Assembly: GCF_009017275.1 (NCBI RefSeq)
Contig: NZ_WBZC01000003.1
Span: 1-64,000 of the forward strand
From: Alkaliphilus pronyensis
Lineage (GTDB): Bacteria; Bacillota; Clostridia; Peptostreptococcales; Natronincolaceae
Reading direction: 5' to 3'
DNA length: 64,000 nt
Below the pieces are notes generated by a model. It was given only the letters and a program-made list of their open reading frames with translations, did not search any database and had not been told where the DNA came from. The position numbers and the translations under genes are program-made. Positions 19,237 through 27,442 of this stretch are shown here, in pieces (within the stretch, counting starts at the first letter, position 1; every line of letters starts with the position of its first letter).

Positions 19237-19269
19237 ATGAAGAAAACTAATAGGAGGTTTTCCGACTAA
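19237..19269 (+). CDS. Ten-codon candidate leader peptide MKKTNRRFSD
   Basis: An ATG with GAAGGGAG nine bases upstream opens a 10-codon frame that reads MKKTNRRFSD and stops at TAA. It contains tandem AGG AGG arginine codons, which are rare and also form an internal Shine-Dalgarno sequence, so ribosomes could pause there. It ends just before a hairpin that precedes the phosphotransferase-fold gene, the layout of translational attenuators. No homologue is recalled; expression is unproven. Confidence 0.45.
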   Translation: MKKTNRRFSD

Positions 19270-19272
19270 ATT

Positions 19273-19331
19273 GGAGGAATAAGTAATTAATTTTTCATAA
19301 TCTTATTCCTTCCTTAAAGGAGTGTAGGAAT
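19273..19331 (+). promoter_or_regulatory. Candidate translational attenuator hairpins
   Basis: GGAGGAATAAG (19273-19283) can pair with CTTATTCCTTCC (19302-19313). The same downstream arm contains ATTCCT (19305-19310), which can instead pair with AGGAAT (19326-19331) just before the ATG, enclosing the ribosome site AAAGGAG (19316-19322). The two helices exclude each other, so ribosome position on the leader could decide access to the gene. Pairing is judged by eye. Confidence 0.4.
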
Positions 19332-20309
19332 ATGATGAAATTAGAAAACCTGATATGTAATACTGAAGATATTGCATATGAAATTTTGCAAAGTTGGCAA
19401 CATGATATTGATAGTCTTAGGTTTTGGCGTGGTAGTTCTAACTATGTATATTTTTTTACATGCAATGATAATGAATACTGGTTAAGATTTACTAAAAAAG
19501 ACGAAAACTCATTAGAAGAAATTAAGGCTGAAATTCAGTTATTATTGTACTTAAATAATAATGGTTACCCATGTGTTGTTCCTATTAAGTCTAAGAATAA
19601 TAATTATGTTGAAGCTATTGAAAGGCATAAGGAAACATATTATGCTGTTGTGTTTAATAAGGCTGTTGGTGTTAACTTAGACATTAAAAACATAACAAAA
19701 ACCCAGTTAGAGGGTTGGGGCAAGGCACTTGCTTCTTTTCATAGTTTATCTATGTCCTTTCAACCTAAAGAATACGTTAGAAAGAGTTGGAAAGATAAGT
19801 TGAAACTGACAGCCGATATATTAAAAGACTTCCCCAACGAGAAAAATGCTCTAGAAGAACTATATAGAATCAAAGAGTGGCTAAGTTCCTTACCAATTAC
19901 TAATGAAAACTATGGTTTAATTCATTATGATTTTGAATTAGACAATATCTTCTGGAATGAGGAGTTTAAAAAATTTACTATAATCGACTTTGATGATTCT
20001 ATGTATCACTGGTATGCTATGGATATAGCCTATGCCTTGAGGGATTTATATGAGTTAGAGGAATGCAAAAAGAAAGAGGGTTTACAGGTATTTTTAAAGG
20101 GCTATTGCTCTGTTAAAACTATAAAAGAAGAGTATATAGAACTATTACCTAAATTTAAAAGATTTGGGGATTTAATAACCTTTGCAAAGCTGTTAAGGTC
20201 TTTAAAGGATAGTGACTTTTCACAAGAGCCAGTTTGGCTAGATAAGCTAAGACCCAAGTTACTAAACAAGTGCCAAGAATTAAGAGATGGCTTTATTGAA
20301 GAATGGTAA
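19332..20309 (+). CDS. Aminoglycoside phosphotransferase-fold (APH) kinase
   Basis: A 325-residue soluble protein of the APH/choline-kinase superfamily. The catalytic loop is GLIHYDFELDNIFW near residue 195 (HxDxxxxN) and the Mg-binding segment IIDFDDS follows near 220. The N-lobe has the usual beta-rich start (SSNYVYFFTCNDNEYWLRF). The family includes antibiotic kinases but also homoserine, fructosamine and stress-related kinases, and I cannot assign the substrate. A leader peptide with alternative hairpins upstream suggests drug- or stress-inducible translation. It stands alone between terminators. Confidence 0.85.
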   Translation: MMKLENLICNTEDIAYEILQSWQHDIDSLRFWRGSSNYVYFFTCNDNEYWLRFTKKDENSLEEIKAEIQLLLYLNNNGYPCVVPIKSKNNNYVEAIERHKETYYAVVFNKAVGVNLDIKNITKTQLEGWGKALASFHSLSMSFQPKEYVRKSWKDKLKLTADILKDFPNEKNALEELYRIKEWLSSLPITNENYGLIHYDFELDNIFWNEEFKKFTIIDFDDSMYHWYAMDIAYALRDLYELEECKKKEGLQVFLKGYCSVKTIKEEYIELLPKFKRFGDLITFAKLLRSLKDSDFSQEPVWLDKLRPKLLNKCQELRDGFIEEW

Positions 20310-20394
20310 ATAGTATTAGTAAAAAATACTAAACAAGACATCGGTATATCAAAATATTCCTTTAGAGGAAGAAGAAAATAAAATAAGACTTAAT

Positions 20395-20431
20395 GCCCAG
20401 TGGATATTACTATTTGTATATCTCACTGGGT
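20395..20431 (+). terminator. Terminator-like hairpin after APH gene
   Basis: GCCCAGTG-GATAT pairs with ATATC-T-CACTGGG(T). The T-tract after it is weak, so efficiency is uncertain. Confidence 0.5.
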
Positions 20432-20525
20432 GTTACTATATTTAAACATAATATTTAATATATCAAACTCCACATTTACTATATTTAATAAGGTTAAGTA
20501 TAATTATTATTAGGGCAATTATAAA

Positions 20526-20570
20526 TCTCAATAAAATCTTAATAATCTATAGAAATAAAAATGGTATAAT
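20526..20570 (+). promoter_or_regulatory. Two-component promoter with 11-bp direct repeats
   Basis: TCTCAAT (20526-20532) and TCTTAAT (20537-20543) are direct repeats with an 11-bp period, followed at 20565-20570 by a perfect TATAAT. The -35 region is poor, as in promoters that need an OmpR/PhoB-type activator bound to direct repeats. The same repeats recur before the adjacent efflux operon. Confidence 0.5.
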
Positions 20571-20600
20571 AAAAACCCATACTTTCATCGGAGGTTTGAA

Positions 20601-21293
20601 ATGAACAAGAACATACTGATTGTAGATGATGAAAAGGAAATAGCCGATTTACTTGAGATATACTTAACAAATGAAAACTATAATGTTTTTAAATATTACC
20701 TTGCTCAAGATGGTTTAGAATGTGTAAATGAAAACAAAATAGACTTAGCCATTTTAGATATTATGCTTCCAGATGGTGATGGTTTTTCCATGTGTCAAGA
20801 GATAAGGAAAAAATATATGTTTCCTATAATAATGCTCACAGCGAAAAACCAAGAGCATGATAAAATACATGGATTAACTTTTGGTGCAGATGATTATATA
20901 ACTAAGCCTTTTAGACCCCTTGAAGTTGTTGCAAGAGTTAAAGCACAGCTTAGAAGACACACTAAATATAATACTTCCACAAACTCTCATGATATTCTTA
21001 TTCTTAGAGGACTAACACTTAATTTAAAGACCCATGAATATACACTAAACGATGTCCCCCTTTCTCTTACTCCAACAGAGTTTAGTATTTTAAAAATTCT
21101 AATAGAGGAAAACGGAAATGTTTTATCGTCAGAGGAGTTGTTTAATAGGGTATGGGGGGATGAATACTATGACAAAAACACAAATAGTATTGCAACTCAT
21201 ATTAGACATATCAGAGAAAAGCTAGGTGATACAATGGAAAATCCAAAATATATAAAAACTGTATGGGGGGTTGGATATAAAATTGAAAAATAA
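20601..21293 (+). CDS. OmpR/VanR-family response regulator
   Basis: A 230-residue regulator with an N-terminal receiver domain (DDEKE acidic pocket, phospho-acceptor Asp in LAILDIMLPDGDG near residue 53, MLTAKN and the KPFRP lysine) and a C-terminal winged-helix DNA-binding domain (LTPTEFSILKILIE, SIATHIRHIREKLGD, KTVWGVGYKIE). It overlaps the kinase gene. It probably binds the 11-bp direct repeats before itself and before the lipoprotein gene at 22504, controlling its own synthesis and the efflux genes. Confidence 0.95.
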   Translation: MNKNILIVDDEKEIADLLEIYLTNENYNVFKYYLAQDGLECVNENKIDLAILDIMLPDGDGFSMCQEIRKKYMFPIIMLTAKNQEHDKIHGLTFGADDYITKPFRPLEVVARVKAQLRRHTKYNTSTNSHDILILRGLTLNLKTHEYTLNDVPLSLTPTEFSILKILIEENGNVLSSEELFNRVWGDEYYDKNTNSIATHIRHIREKLGDTMENPKYIKTVWGVGYKIEK

Positions 21294-22401
21294 AAGACCT
21301 TATCAAAAGCTTATCAATAAAATATTTTTGCAAACACTATTATTATTTTGTATTGCTATTGCTGTTATATTTTTAGTCCGCTCTTCCACTCAAGGAAAAA
21401 TAGGAAACATTATTGCTCGAATTATTAGTAACACAAAAGATGTAGATTGGGATACTGCAAGTAGAATGTATTATTATAGCATAAGACAGTATATGAACAC
21501 TATTATATCAGGTATTATTTTAATAACATTTATAGTGTTTTTCAGAATATTCTTATGGTGGTTTACCAAATATTTTGATGAAATGATAGCAGGAGTCAAT
21601 GCCATTACGGTTAAAGGCGAGGAAATTCGTATGTCTGATGAACTTAATTTTATGGAAAATCAGCTTAATAGTATTAAACGGAATTTGGAACGAAGTGCAG
21701 AGGCAGAGCGTGAACTGGAAAAACGAAAGAATGAACTGATTATCTATCTTGCTCATGATATAAAAACACCTCTGACTTCTGTTATAGGATACCTGAACCT
21801 GCTTGAAGAAATCCCCGATATGCCCATTGAGCAAAGGAGTAAACACGTAAAAATAACATTGGAAAAATCATATAGACTTGAAAAGCTGATTAACGAATTT
21901 TTTGAAGTGGCGAGATATAATACTGATAATATTACATTGGATAAAAAAGAAATAGACTTAAATCAAATGATGATACAAATAGCTGATGAAATTCATCCTC
22001 TGCTTGAGAAAAAAAACAAGAGTATATCAAGTGAAATCGAGGAAAATACAAAGCTTTATGTTGACGGTGAAAAGATAGCAAGGGTGTTTATCAACATCAT
22101 AAAGAATGCCATATCCTATGGAGATGATAACAGTATCATCGACATATTTACCTATGAAAAAGAAAACTGCATTGAAATAAAGATAAAAAACAAGGGTATT
22201 ATTCCTCAAAAAGACTTAGAAACAATATTTGATAAGTTTTACAGAGCAGATAGTGCTAGACAAACAGCAACAGGGGGGACGGGTTTAGGTCTGGCTATTG
22301 CTAAAGATATTGTTACACTTCACAAAGGAAAAATTTTTGCCGAATGTGATTGCAATCATACAATCTTTACCGTAGAACTCCCTAACAAACTTCAATCTTA
22401 A
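21283..22401 (+). CDS. VanS-like sensor histidine kinase
   Basis: About 372 residues. Two membrane helices (about residues 12-32 and 72-92) flank a short ~38-residue external loop, so it may sense within the membrane. A HAMP-like linker and coiled coil follow, then the H-box LAHDIKTPLTSVIGYLN, N-box INIIKNAISYGDD and G-box GGTGLGLAIAKDIV. TTG at 21283 is preferred over TTG 21271 because GGGGGG lies about 12 bases upstream. Short loops like this are typical of kinases paired with ABC exporters for cell-wall-active compounds. Partner of the response regulator it overlaps. Confidence 0.92.
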   Translation: MKNKRPYQKLINKIFLQTLLLFCIAIAVIFLVRSSTQGKIGNIIARIISNTKDVDWDTASRMYYYSIRQYMNTIISGIILITFIVFFRIFLWWFTKYFDEMIAGVNAITVKGEEIRMSDELNFMENQLNSIKRNLERSAEAERELEKRKNELIIYLAHDIKTPLTSVIGYLNLLEEIPDMPIEQRSKHVKITLEKSYRLEKLINEFFEVARYNTDNITLDKKEIDLNQMMIQIADEIHPLLEKKNKSISSEIEENTKLYVDGEKIARVFINIIKNAISYGDDNSIIDIFTYEKENCIEIKIKNKGIIPQKDLETIFDKFYRADSARQTATGGTGLGLAIAKDIVTLHKGKIFAECDCNHTIFTVELPNKLQS

Positions 22402-22424
22402 TAAAGTCTCAATATATTCTCAAA
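22396..22424 (+). promoter_or_regulatory. Three 11-bp-spaced operator half-sites
   Basis: TCTTAAT (22396-22402), TCTCAAT (22407-22413) and TCTCAAA (22418-22424) lie at an exact 11-bp period and overlap the kinase stop codon. They match the repeats before the response regulator gene, so both promoters are probably bound by the same regulator. The -10 used is not clear (GATACT at 22431 or TATACT at 22472). Confidence 0.5.
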
Positions 22425-22431
22425 GCACTTG

Positions 22432-22471
22432 ATACTCTTATTTGCTACACTGCAAGTAAGAGTATTTTTAT
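22432..22471 (+). terminator. Terminator/attenuator between kinase and efflux operon
   Basis: ATACTCTTATTTGC pairs with GCAAGTAAGAGTAT (13 of 14), loop TACACT, followed by TTTTTATT. It closes the two-component operon and may act as an attenuator for the lipoprotein operon if that starts upstream of it. Confidence 0.7.
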
Positions 22472-22503
22472 TATACTCAAAAACATTGGAATGGAGAGAG
22501 AAG

Positions 22504-23037
22504 ATGAAAAAAATTGTAGTTTTACTAATGGTATGTTTAGTCATACTTGCAGGGTGCAACACAGATAATGAAACAAGTAATCCTTCGCAGGCAAGCAACA
22601 AAAGTAAAGATACTGAATTGGATTTAATGTTAGCTCAAACAAGACTTGAGAAAAAAACACTGTTTTTAGAAAAAGGCATAGTTATGTCCAGTACTGAAGA
22701 ATTTTATCAATTTCCAGGGCAGTCGCAGAATATACCCACATGGGAGGATGAAGATTATTCATTTTTCTACGAATGCTCAAAAGCATATGTTGATTATATT
22801 AAAGAAAAACATGGATTTGATCCTGTAATATCTCAACAATGCTTAGACCCAAGAATGAATGCCATATATGATGACAGTGATAAAGGTGTAGCAAATGGAT
22901 ATAACAATGAAGATATATACTTGGTTGAGTATGAAACGCAAGACGAAAATGTTTATAGCTATTTAGTGGTAGTTAGGGAAAATGACGGTACATGGCATGT
23001 AATCCACGAAGGACTAAGCTATAAGAAAGGTGAGTAA
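22504..23037 (+). CDS. Small lipoprotein of two-component/efflux locus
   Basis: A 177-residue exported lipoprotein. The signal peptide MKKIVVLLMVCLVILAGCN has a clear lipobox LAGC. The mature part starts with an Asn/Ser-rich linker and has no domain I can name; motifs include YVDYIKEKHGFDPVIS and ENDGTWHVIHEG. ATG at 22504 is chosen because GGAGAGAAG precedes it; an in-frame TTG upstream at 22429 would lie inside the terminator. It starts an operon with a MacAB-like exporter and probably senses or binds the exported compound at the cell surface, which is inference from position. Confidence 0.75.
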   Translation: MKKIVVLLMVCLVILAGCNTDNETSNPSQASNKSKDTELDLMLAQTRLEKKTLFLEKGIVMSSTEEFYQFPGQSQNIPTWEDEDYSFFYECSKAYVDYIKEKHGFDPVISQQCLDPRMNAIYDDSDKGVANGYNNEDIYLVEYETQDENVYSYLVVVRENDGTWHVIHEGLSYKKGE

Positions 23038-23050
23038 AAGGTAAATTATT

Positions 23051-24247
23051 ATGAAAAAAAATAAAAAGAAAATCGTTATAGGAATAATATGTTTAACTAT
23101 TGTTGTATCAATGATATTTATGGCAAATAACAACTCCGAAGAACAGTCTGCAACAACAACTTTACAAACCGAAACTGTAAAAAGGGGAGATATAAACAAT
23201 TCAACCATAGTAACAGGAGAAATTATTTCATCAGAAGAAACTACAGTTGTTTCAAGAGTAACAGGAGAAGTAAGAAAAATTGATGTTTCTAAGGGTGATT
23301 ATGTTGAACAAGGGGATTTATTATTATCCATAGATACAAAAGAGTTGGATAGCAGAATAAAAAAGGCTGAAATAGCATTAAAGAAGAAAGAGGCAGAGTT
23401 AAGCGGACAAAAGACAATGAATATCAATAAAATCAATACAAAAACAGAGTTAAAAAACAAGTATGACTTTAAAGCAAAAGAGTTAGAAAGCAATGAAATT
23501 CTTTACAACAATGGTGCTATAAGTTTGCATGAACTTGAACAGTCAAGAATAGATGCACAGGAGGCATATAACGCATATGCACAGGTTTTAAATGTCGATA
23601 ACAGCAGTTTAACCGTTGCAGAGTTGGAATATAAAGAGTTAAAAATAGAGTACAATAACCTGCTTATGGAAAAGGAGTACTATGAAATTGTTTCACCCAT
23701 AGAAGGGATAGTAATTGATGTTTATATAATTGAAGGAGAAGTTACAGGGAAACAACAGCAGTTAATTCATATCGTCAACACAAATAATCTTAAAGTAACG
23801 GGATATATAAACGAATTCGAGGCAGATAATATAGCTTTAGGGAATGTCTTTGAAATCTCAAAATATGGTGAAACCTACTCAGGGGAAATTACATATATAT
23901 CACCTGTTATAAAAACATTAAAAGTTCCAGGACGAGGCGATACAAAAGTTATAGAAATCGAAGGTATACTCTATGATGAAAACTTGTTACTGTTAGCAGG
24001 TTCGGATGTTACTCTTGACCTTATACTCCAAAAGTCTGAAGATGCACTAATTGTATCACAAAAGAGTATTTTCAATAATGAGTATGTTATCAAAATCGAA
24101 GGTGAAGATTATATTTTGGTTGAGGTGATAACAGGCGTACAAGATTTAATGAACATAGAAGTAGTAAGTGGCGAACTCAACGAAGGTGATATAATTCTTT
24201 CAAGCCCTACAATGGAATTGGTTAAAGAATTAAAGGGAGAGAAGTAA
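23051..24247 (+). CDS. HlyD/MacA-type efflux adaptor (second system)
   Basis: A 398-residue membrane-fusion protein with one N-terminal membrane anchor (about 7-25), split lipoyl domain (VVSRVTGEVRKIDVSKGDYV and EIVSPIEGIVIDVYIIEGEV), coiled hairpin (about 95-200) and a beta-barrel. It is the adaptor for the MacB permease at 24575. Its stop overlaps the start of the damaged ATPase gene by one base. It is similar in plan but not closely related to the adaptor at 8360. Confidence 0.9.
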   Translation: MKKNKKKIVIGIICLTIVVSMIFMANNNSEEQSATTTLQTETVKRGDINNSTIVTGEIISSEETTVVSRVTGEVRKIDVSKGDYVEQGDLLLSIDTKELDSRIKKAEIALKKKEAELSGQKTMNINKINTKTELKNKYDFKAKELESNEILYNNGAISLHELEQSRIDAQEAYNAYAQVLNVDNSSLTVAELEYKELKIEYNNLLMEKEYYEIVSPIEGIVIDVYIIEGEVTGKQQQLIHIVNTNNLKVTGYINEFEADNIALGNVFEISKYGETYSGEITYISPVIKTLKVPGRGDTKVIEIEGILYDENLLLLAGSDVTLDLILQKSEDALIVSQKSIFNNEYVIKIEGEDYILVEVITGVQDLMNIEVVSGELNEGDIILSSPTMELVKELKGEK

Positions 24248-24578
24248 TGATTACACTAAAAAATGCAAGTAAAATATATGAAGTCGAGAACAATAAAGTT
24301 TACGCCCTTGATAATATTAGCTTAACCATAAAGAAGGGAGAATTTGTCTGCATTATGGGTTCAAGCGGTTCGGGAAAATCTACACTGTTAAATATTTTAG
24401 GCTGTTTAGACAGGCTTACCGAAGGCGAATATCTACTGGAAGATAAAAATATAAACAGTCTTAAAAAAAATATCCTTGCAGAAATAAGAAATAACATGAA
24501 GAAGAAGTCGGAGCATACGGAAATAGGTTGATACGTTTTTCAGACGGTAAAATCATAAACGATGAGGTGAAGAAATGA
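24247..24578 (+). pseudogene. MacB-type ABC ATPase with internal deletion
   Basis: The first ~84 residues are a normal ATPase start with Walker A GSSGSGKST near residue 39, ending LAEIRNN. The frame then reads a foreign tail and stops at 24531. A second frame resumes near 24499 as HEEEVGAYGNRLIRFSDGK, the H-loop and C-terminus of the same family, and stops at 24578 overlapping the permease ATG. The Q-loop, signature and Walker B are missing: about 120 residues are lost compared with the intact paralogue at 10780, with a frame change. The product cannot hydrolyse ATP, so the exporter is dead unless another ATPase substitutes, or the assembly is wrong here. Confidence 0.85.
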
Positions 24579-25762
24579 TTGAATATATAATAACCGCTTT
24601 TGAAGTTTTAAAGAATAATAAACTCCGCTCTATTCTTACTACTTTTGGAATTATTATAGGTGTTGGCAGTGTTGTTACAATAGTTTCTTTGGGCGAAGGA
24701 ATGGTGAAAACCGTTGAGGAAAATTATGAGCCTACACTTGCTGTAATTGAATATGACTGGTCTAAACTAGGGAGTTACCTTGACTATACATGGATTGAAG
24801 ATATAAATATGTTAAGCAGGGCTTTTGATGATAAAGTTCAAGGTGTATCAAAGCAATACAAAGGGGGAGAATCATTTATTTCAGGTAAAACAGGGGGCAT
24901 TGCCTCTGCCTATCTTATGTATGCCACAGAAGATACATTGATTTTGGAAGATGAAACTATACTAAAAGGGCGAGATTTTAATGACCAAGACAGATATTTA
25001 TCAAAACGAGTAACTATCATCCCTTCTTCTTTAGCAATACAAATCTTTGGAACAGACGATGTTTTAGGAAGAACGATAACTTTTATGAATGAATCCTATT
25101 CTATTGTGGGAGTTTTGCAAGATAGGTTTGATCCTTTAAGAGCCTTAGATGGTATAGGAAGTCTTCCTGTTTTTTATCTAACAGATACTATTATGCTTGA
25201 ACGAGAAGGATTTTTACATGGTGGTGATGCCCCTATTAGAGTAAGGGTAAATGAGGGTGAAGATGTTAAAACTGTTATGACAGATATGGTTCATTTTTTA
25301 AAGCAAGCAAAGAATAGTGAAGCCTATATTTATTCTACCGTTACAATGGACATGGAAGCTACTAACGAAATTTTAAGGTTAATCACTATGGCAGTGGGTG
25401 CAATAGCAGGCATTTCTTTGTTTGTGGGGTGTATTGGCGTTGTTAACATTATGCTTGTTTCCGTAACAGAAAGGACAAGGGAAATAGGGTTAAGAAAAGC
25501 TATCGGTGCTAAGGATACACACATTATGTACCAGTTTATTACTGAAGCAGTTATTGTTTCTTTGATTGGCGGCATTATTGGTATTATAGTTGGTATTTTA
25601 GGGGCATGGATTATGCTTGACAGTATGGGAATGGTAACTGTTATTTCTATACAGTCTATTATAATATCAACTGTCGGGGCTATTATTGTAGGCTTAATAT
25701 CAGGGATATACCCTGCAAGGAAAGCATCCAAGTTAGACCCTGTTGTTGCACTAGGGCATTAA
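24575..25762 (+). CDS. MacB-type ABC transporter permease (second system)
   Basis: A 395-residue permease starting with LKNNKLRSILTTFGIIIGVGSVV, the classic MacB N-terminal helix, then an external MacB-PCD domain (about 45-255) and three C-terminal helices around the FtsX motif SVTERTREIGLRKAIGAK. It ends YPARKASKLDPVVALGH. It is intact, in contrast to its ATPase. Start codon overlaps the damaged ATPase's restored-frame stop (ATGA). Regulated with the upstream lipoprotein by the VanRS-like system, probably against an envelope-active compound. Confidence 0.92.
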   Translation: MIEYIITAFEVLKNNKLRSILTTFGIIIGVGSVVTIVSLGEGMVKTVEENYEPTLAVIEYDWSKLGSYLDYTWIEDINMLSRAFDDKVQGVSKQYKGGESFISGKTGGIASAYLMYATEDTLILEDETILKGRDFNDQDRYLSKRVTIIPSSLAIQIFGTDDVLGRTITFMNESYSIVGVLQDRFDPLRALDGIGSLPVFYLTDTIMLEREGFLHGGDAPIRVRVNEGEDVKTVMTDMVHFLKQAKNSEAYIYSTVTMDMEATNEILRLITMAVGAIAGISLFVGCIGVVNIMLVSVTERTREIGLRKAIGAKDTHIMYQFITEAVIVSLIGGIIGIIVGILGAWIMLDSMGMVTVISIQSIIISTVGAIIVGLISGIYPARKASKLDPVVALGH

Positions 25763-25990
25763 TATAGAAAAAAAATATAAAAATAATTAAACTCGCTGTG
25801 TATAATTGTTTATTTTGAGTAAATGATGTGTTTTACTACTTGTTTGTTAATCACACAAAAGGTTGCATTAATTATAGTATACAAAAAAATCAAGAGGTTT
25901 ATAGATTTTGATTCGTGATGCCTTGCAGGAGCATTGTGGCAATGAAAAAACATACTGTGTGATATTGAAAAGCTTTAGAGAATGAAAAAT

Positions 25991-26076
25991 TGGTGCCGAT
26001 GGTGGGACTCGAACCCACACGCCATTACAGCACACGATTTTGAGTCGCGGTCGTCTGCCAATTCCGACACATCGGC
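25991..26076 (-). tRNA. tRNA-Leu (CAA)
   Basis: Read on the minus strand, the acceptor GCCGATG pairs with CATCGGC, followed by A and an encoded CCA. The anticodon loop CTCAAAA gives anticodon CAA. The long variable arm and 86-nt length fit leucine. The flanks (25763-25990 and 26077-26281) hold no gene; a ~24-codon frame near 25914 has no recognisable similarity. Confidence 0.95.
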
Positions 26077-26281
26077 ATTTATCTTTATTTATACTTTAGT
26101 AACCAGTTTGCATCATGCCCTTATCAATGCCCTATTAAAGAAATAGCTCTAAACCAGCCTTCATGTATAACAAAAATATATTATCACAGCTATTATAAAA
26201 TGTCAATTAAATACAAATAGAAAAATATACAACTATATATAGTTTTTCTAGTTTGATATAATAAAAAAATGTTAGGGAATT

Positions 26282-26294
26282 TTAGTAACGCCAC
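26282..26294. repeat. Tail fragment of the dispersed structured repeat
   Basis: TTAGTAACGCCAC is identical to the fragment at 13056 and matches the tail of the repeats at 43681 and 49833. Upstream sequence does not extend the match, so only the tail is present. Confidence 0.45.
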
Positions 26295-26341
26295 TGACTT
26301 GAATTATGCAAGACACATTTATGTCAAAAGGGGGAATGGGG

Positions 26342-27291
26342 ATGGACCCATTATCACATGCACTAATAGGCTTGTCCCTACATGGGCTTAGCCAAGGGCC
26401 AAGCTTAAGTAACCCTGCCACCATTGGGGTAATCATTGGTGCTATAGTGCCAGACCTAGATATAATAGCAAGATTAAAGGGAGATTATGTATACTTAAAG
26501 CATCATAGGGTAGAAACCCATTCAATTCCAGGTATTATTGGGTTATCTCTTATAACCACCTATCTGCTTTCTTTTTTATACACTTCATTTGCTTTTAAAG
26601 AAGTATTTATCTGGACAATGATAGGTGCCTTATCCCACATGTTTTTTGATCTCCTAAACTCCTATGGGGTTGCAATATTATATCCCTTTAATAGAAGGAT
26701 GTATTCCTTGAACTTAATAATGATATATGACCCAGTAATATTTTGCTGGGAGGCTACATTTTATTCTACAGTAGAGGTACCCTTCAAGAAAATCTCACTA
26801 TAGGGGTTATAATGTTGATTTATTTTTCCTATAGACTATTAAATAAAAGAAAGCTGTTTAGAGTTCTTAAAACCTATTATGGAGATAGCAAGATAATTAA
26901 CAGAGCAATTGTTATGCCATCGAATTATAATCCATTTAAATGGGATTATATAGTAAGAACAACAAAGGAGTATATAGTTGGAGATATTAACAGCTTTAGC
27001 TGTATTCCTAACCAATCAGGAGAGCTTACTATTGTTACTAACCCTATTGTTGAAAAATCCTTAAAGGAGGAGCTAGGAAGATACTTTAAAAGCTTTACAC
27101 CCTTTTATCATATTAGCTTTAAAGAAGAAAAGGATAGAATTATTGTTAAGATGACTGATTTGAGATATAGGGTTTCAAATGGATTCAAGCATCATGCACT
27201 TTTTTATTATAGCTTAAATGCACAGTTAATAAGTAGTGTTTTTCATCCCTTTAGCATGGAAAATAATATTGAAATTAAGAATAATCGGTAA
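26342..27291 (+). pseudogene. YdjM-type membrane hydrolase, frameshifted
   Basis: The first frame (start ATG 26342 behind AAGGGGG) reads MDPLSHALIGLSLHGL and HHRVETHSIPGIIGLS, signatures of the YdjM/LexA-binding-type membrane-bound metal-dependent hydrolases, with about four membrane helices. It loses frame at the TTTT run 26741-26744 and stops at 26803. The neighbouring frame continues directly as LLGGYILFYSRG and runs to 27291, giving a full ~315-residue protein if one T is restored. A single-base deletion or a homopolymer sequencing error explains it. The function of the family is poorly defined. Confidence 0.75.
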
Positions 27292-27381
27292 ATATAGCCG
27301 ATTATTTTTATTGAAGAATTGTTAAGAAAACGAAATATCATTATTGTTAAAAAGATATATAATTAAAATATAAATTAATCA

Positions 27382-27407
27382 TGGAACAATACATAAATTA
27401 TGTCGTC
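27382..27407 (+). promoter_or_regulatory. ECF-type autoregulatory promoter
   Basis: TGGAAC (27382-27387) and CGTC (27404-27407) are separated by 16 bases, matching the ECF sigma pattern (AAC near -35, CGTC at -10, as for SigM/SigW-type factors). It lies directly before the ECF sigma gene, so the factor probably drives its own operon. The start point would be near 27414. Confidence 0.5.
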
Positions 27408-27442
27408 TAATGGAATATGAGGTGGGGAAAGGAGTGGAAGGC

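Noticed and set aside
19332-20309. Specific aminoglycoside resistance assignment
   Set aside because: Only fold-level motifs (HxDxxxxN, DFD) are visible; many APH-fold kinases act on metabolites.
26730-26760. Programmed -1 frameshift in the YdjM-like gene
   Set aside because: ATATTTTGC does not form an X XXY YYZ slippery heptamer in the correct frame, and no stable downstream hairpin is evident.
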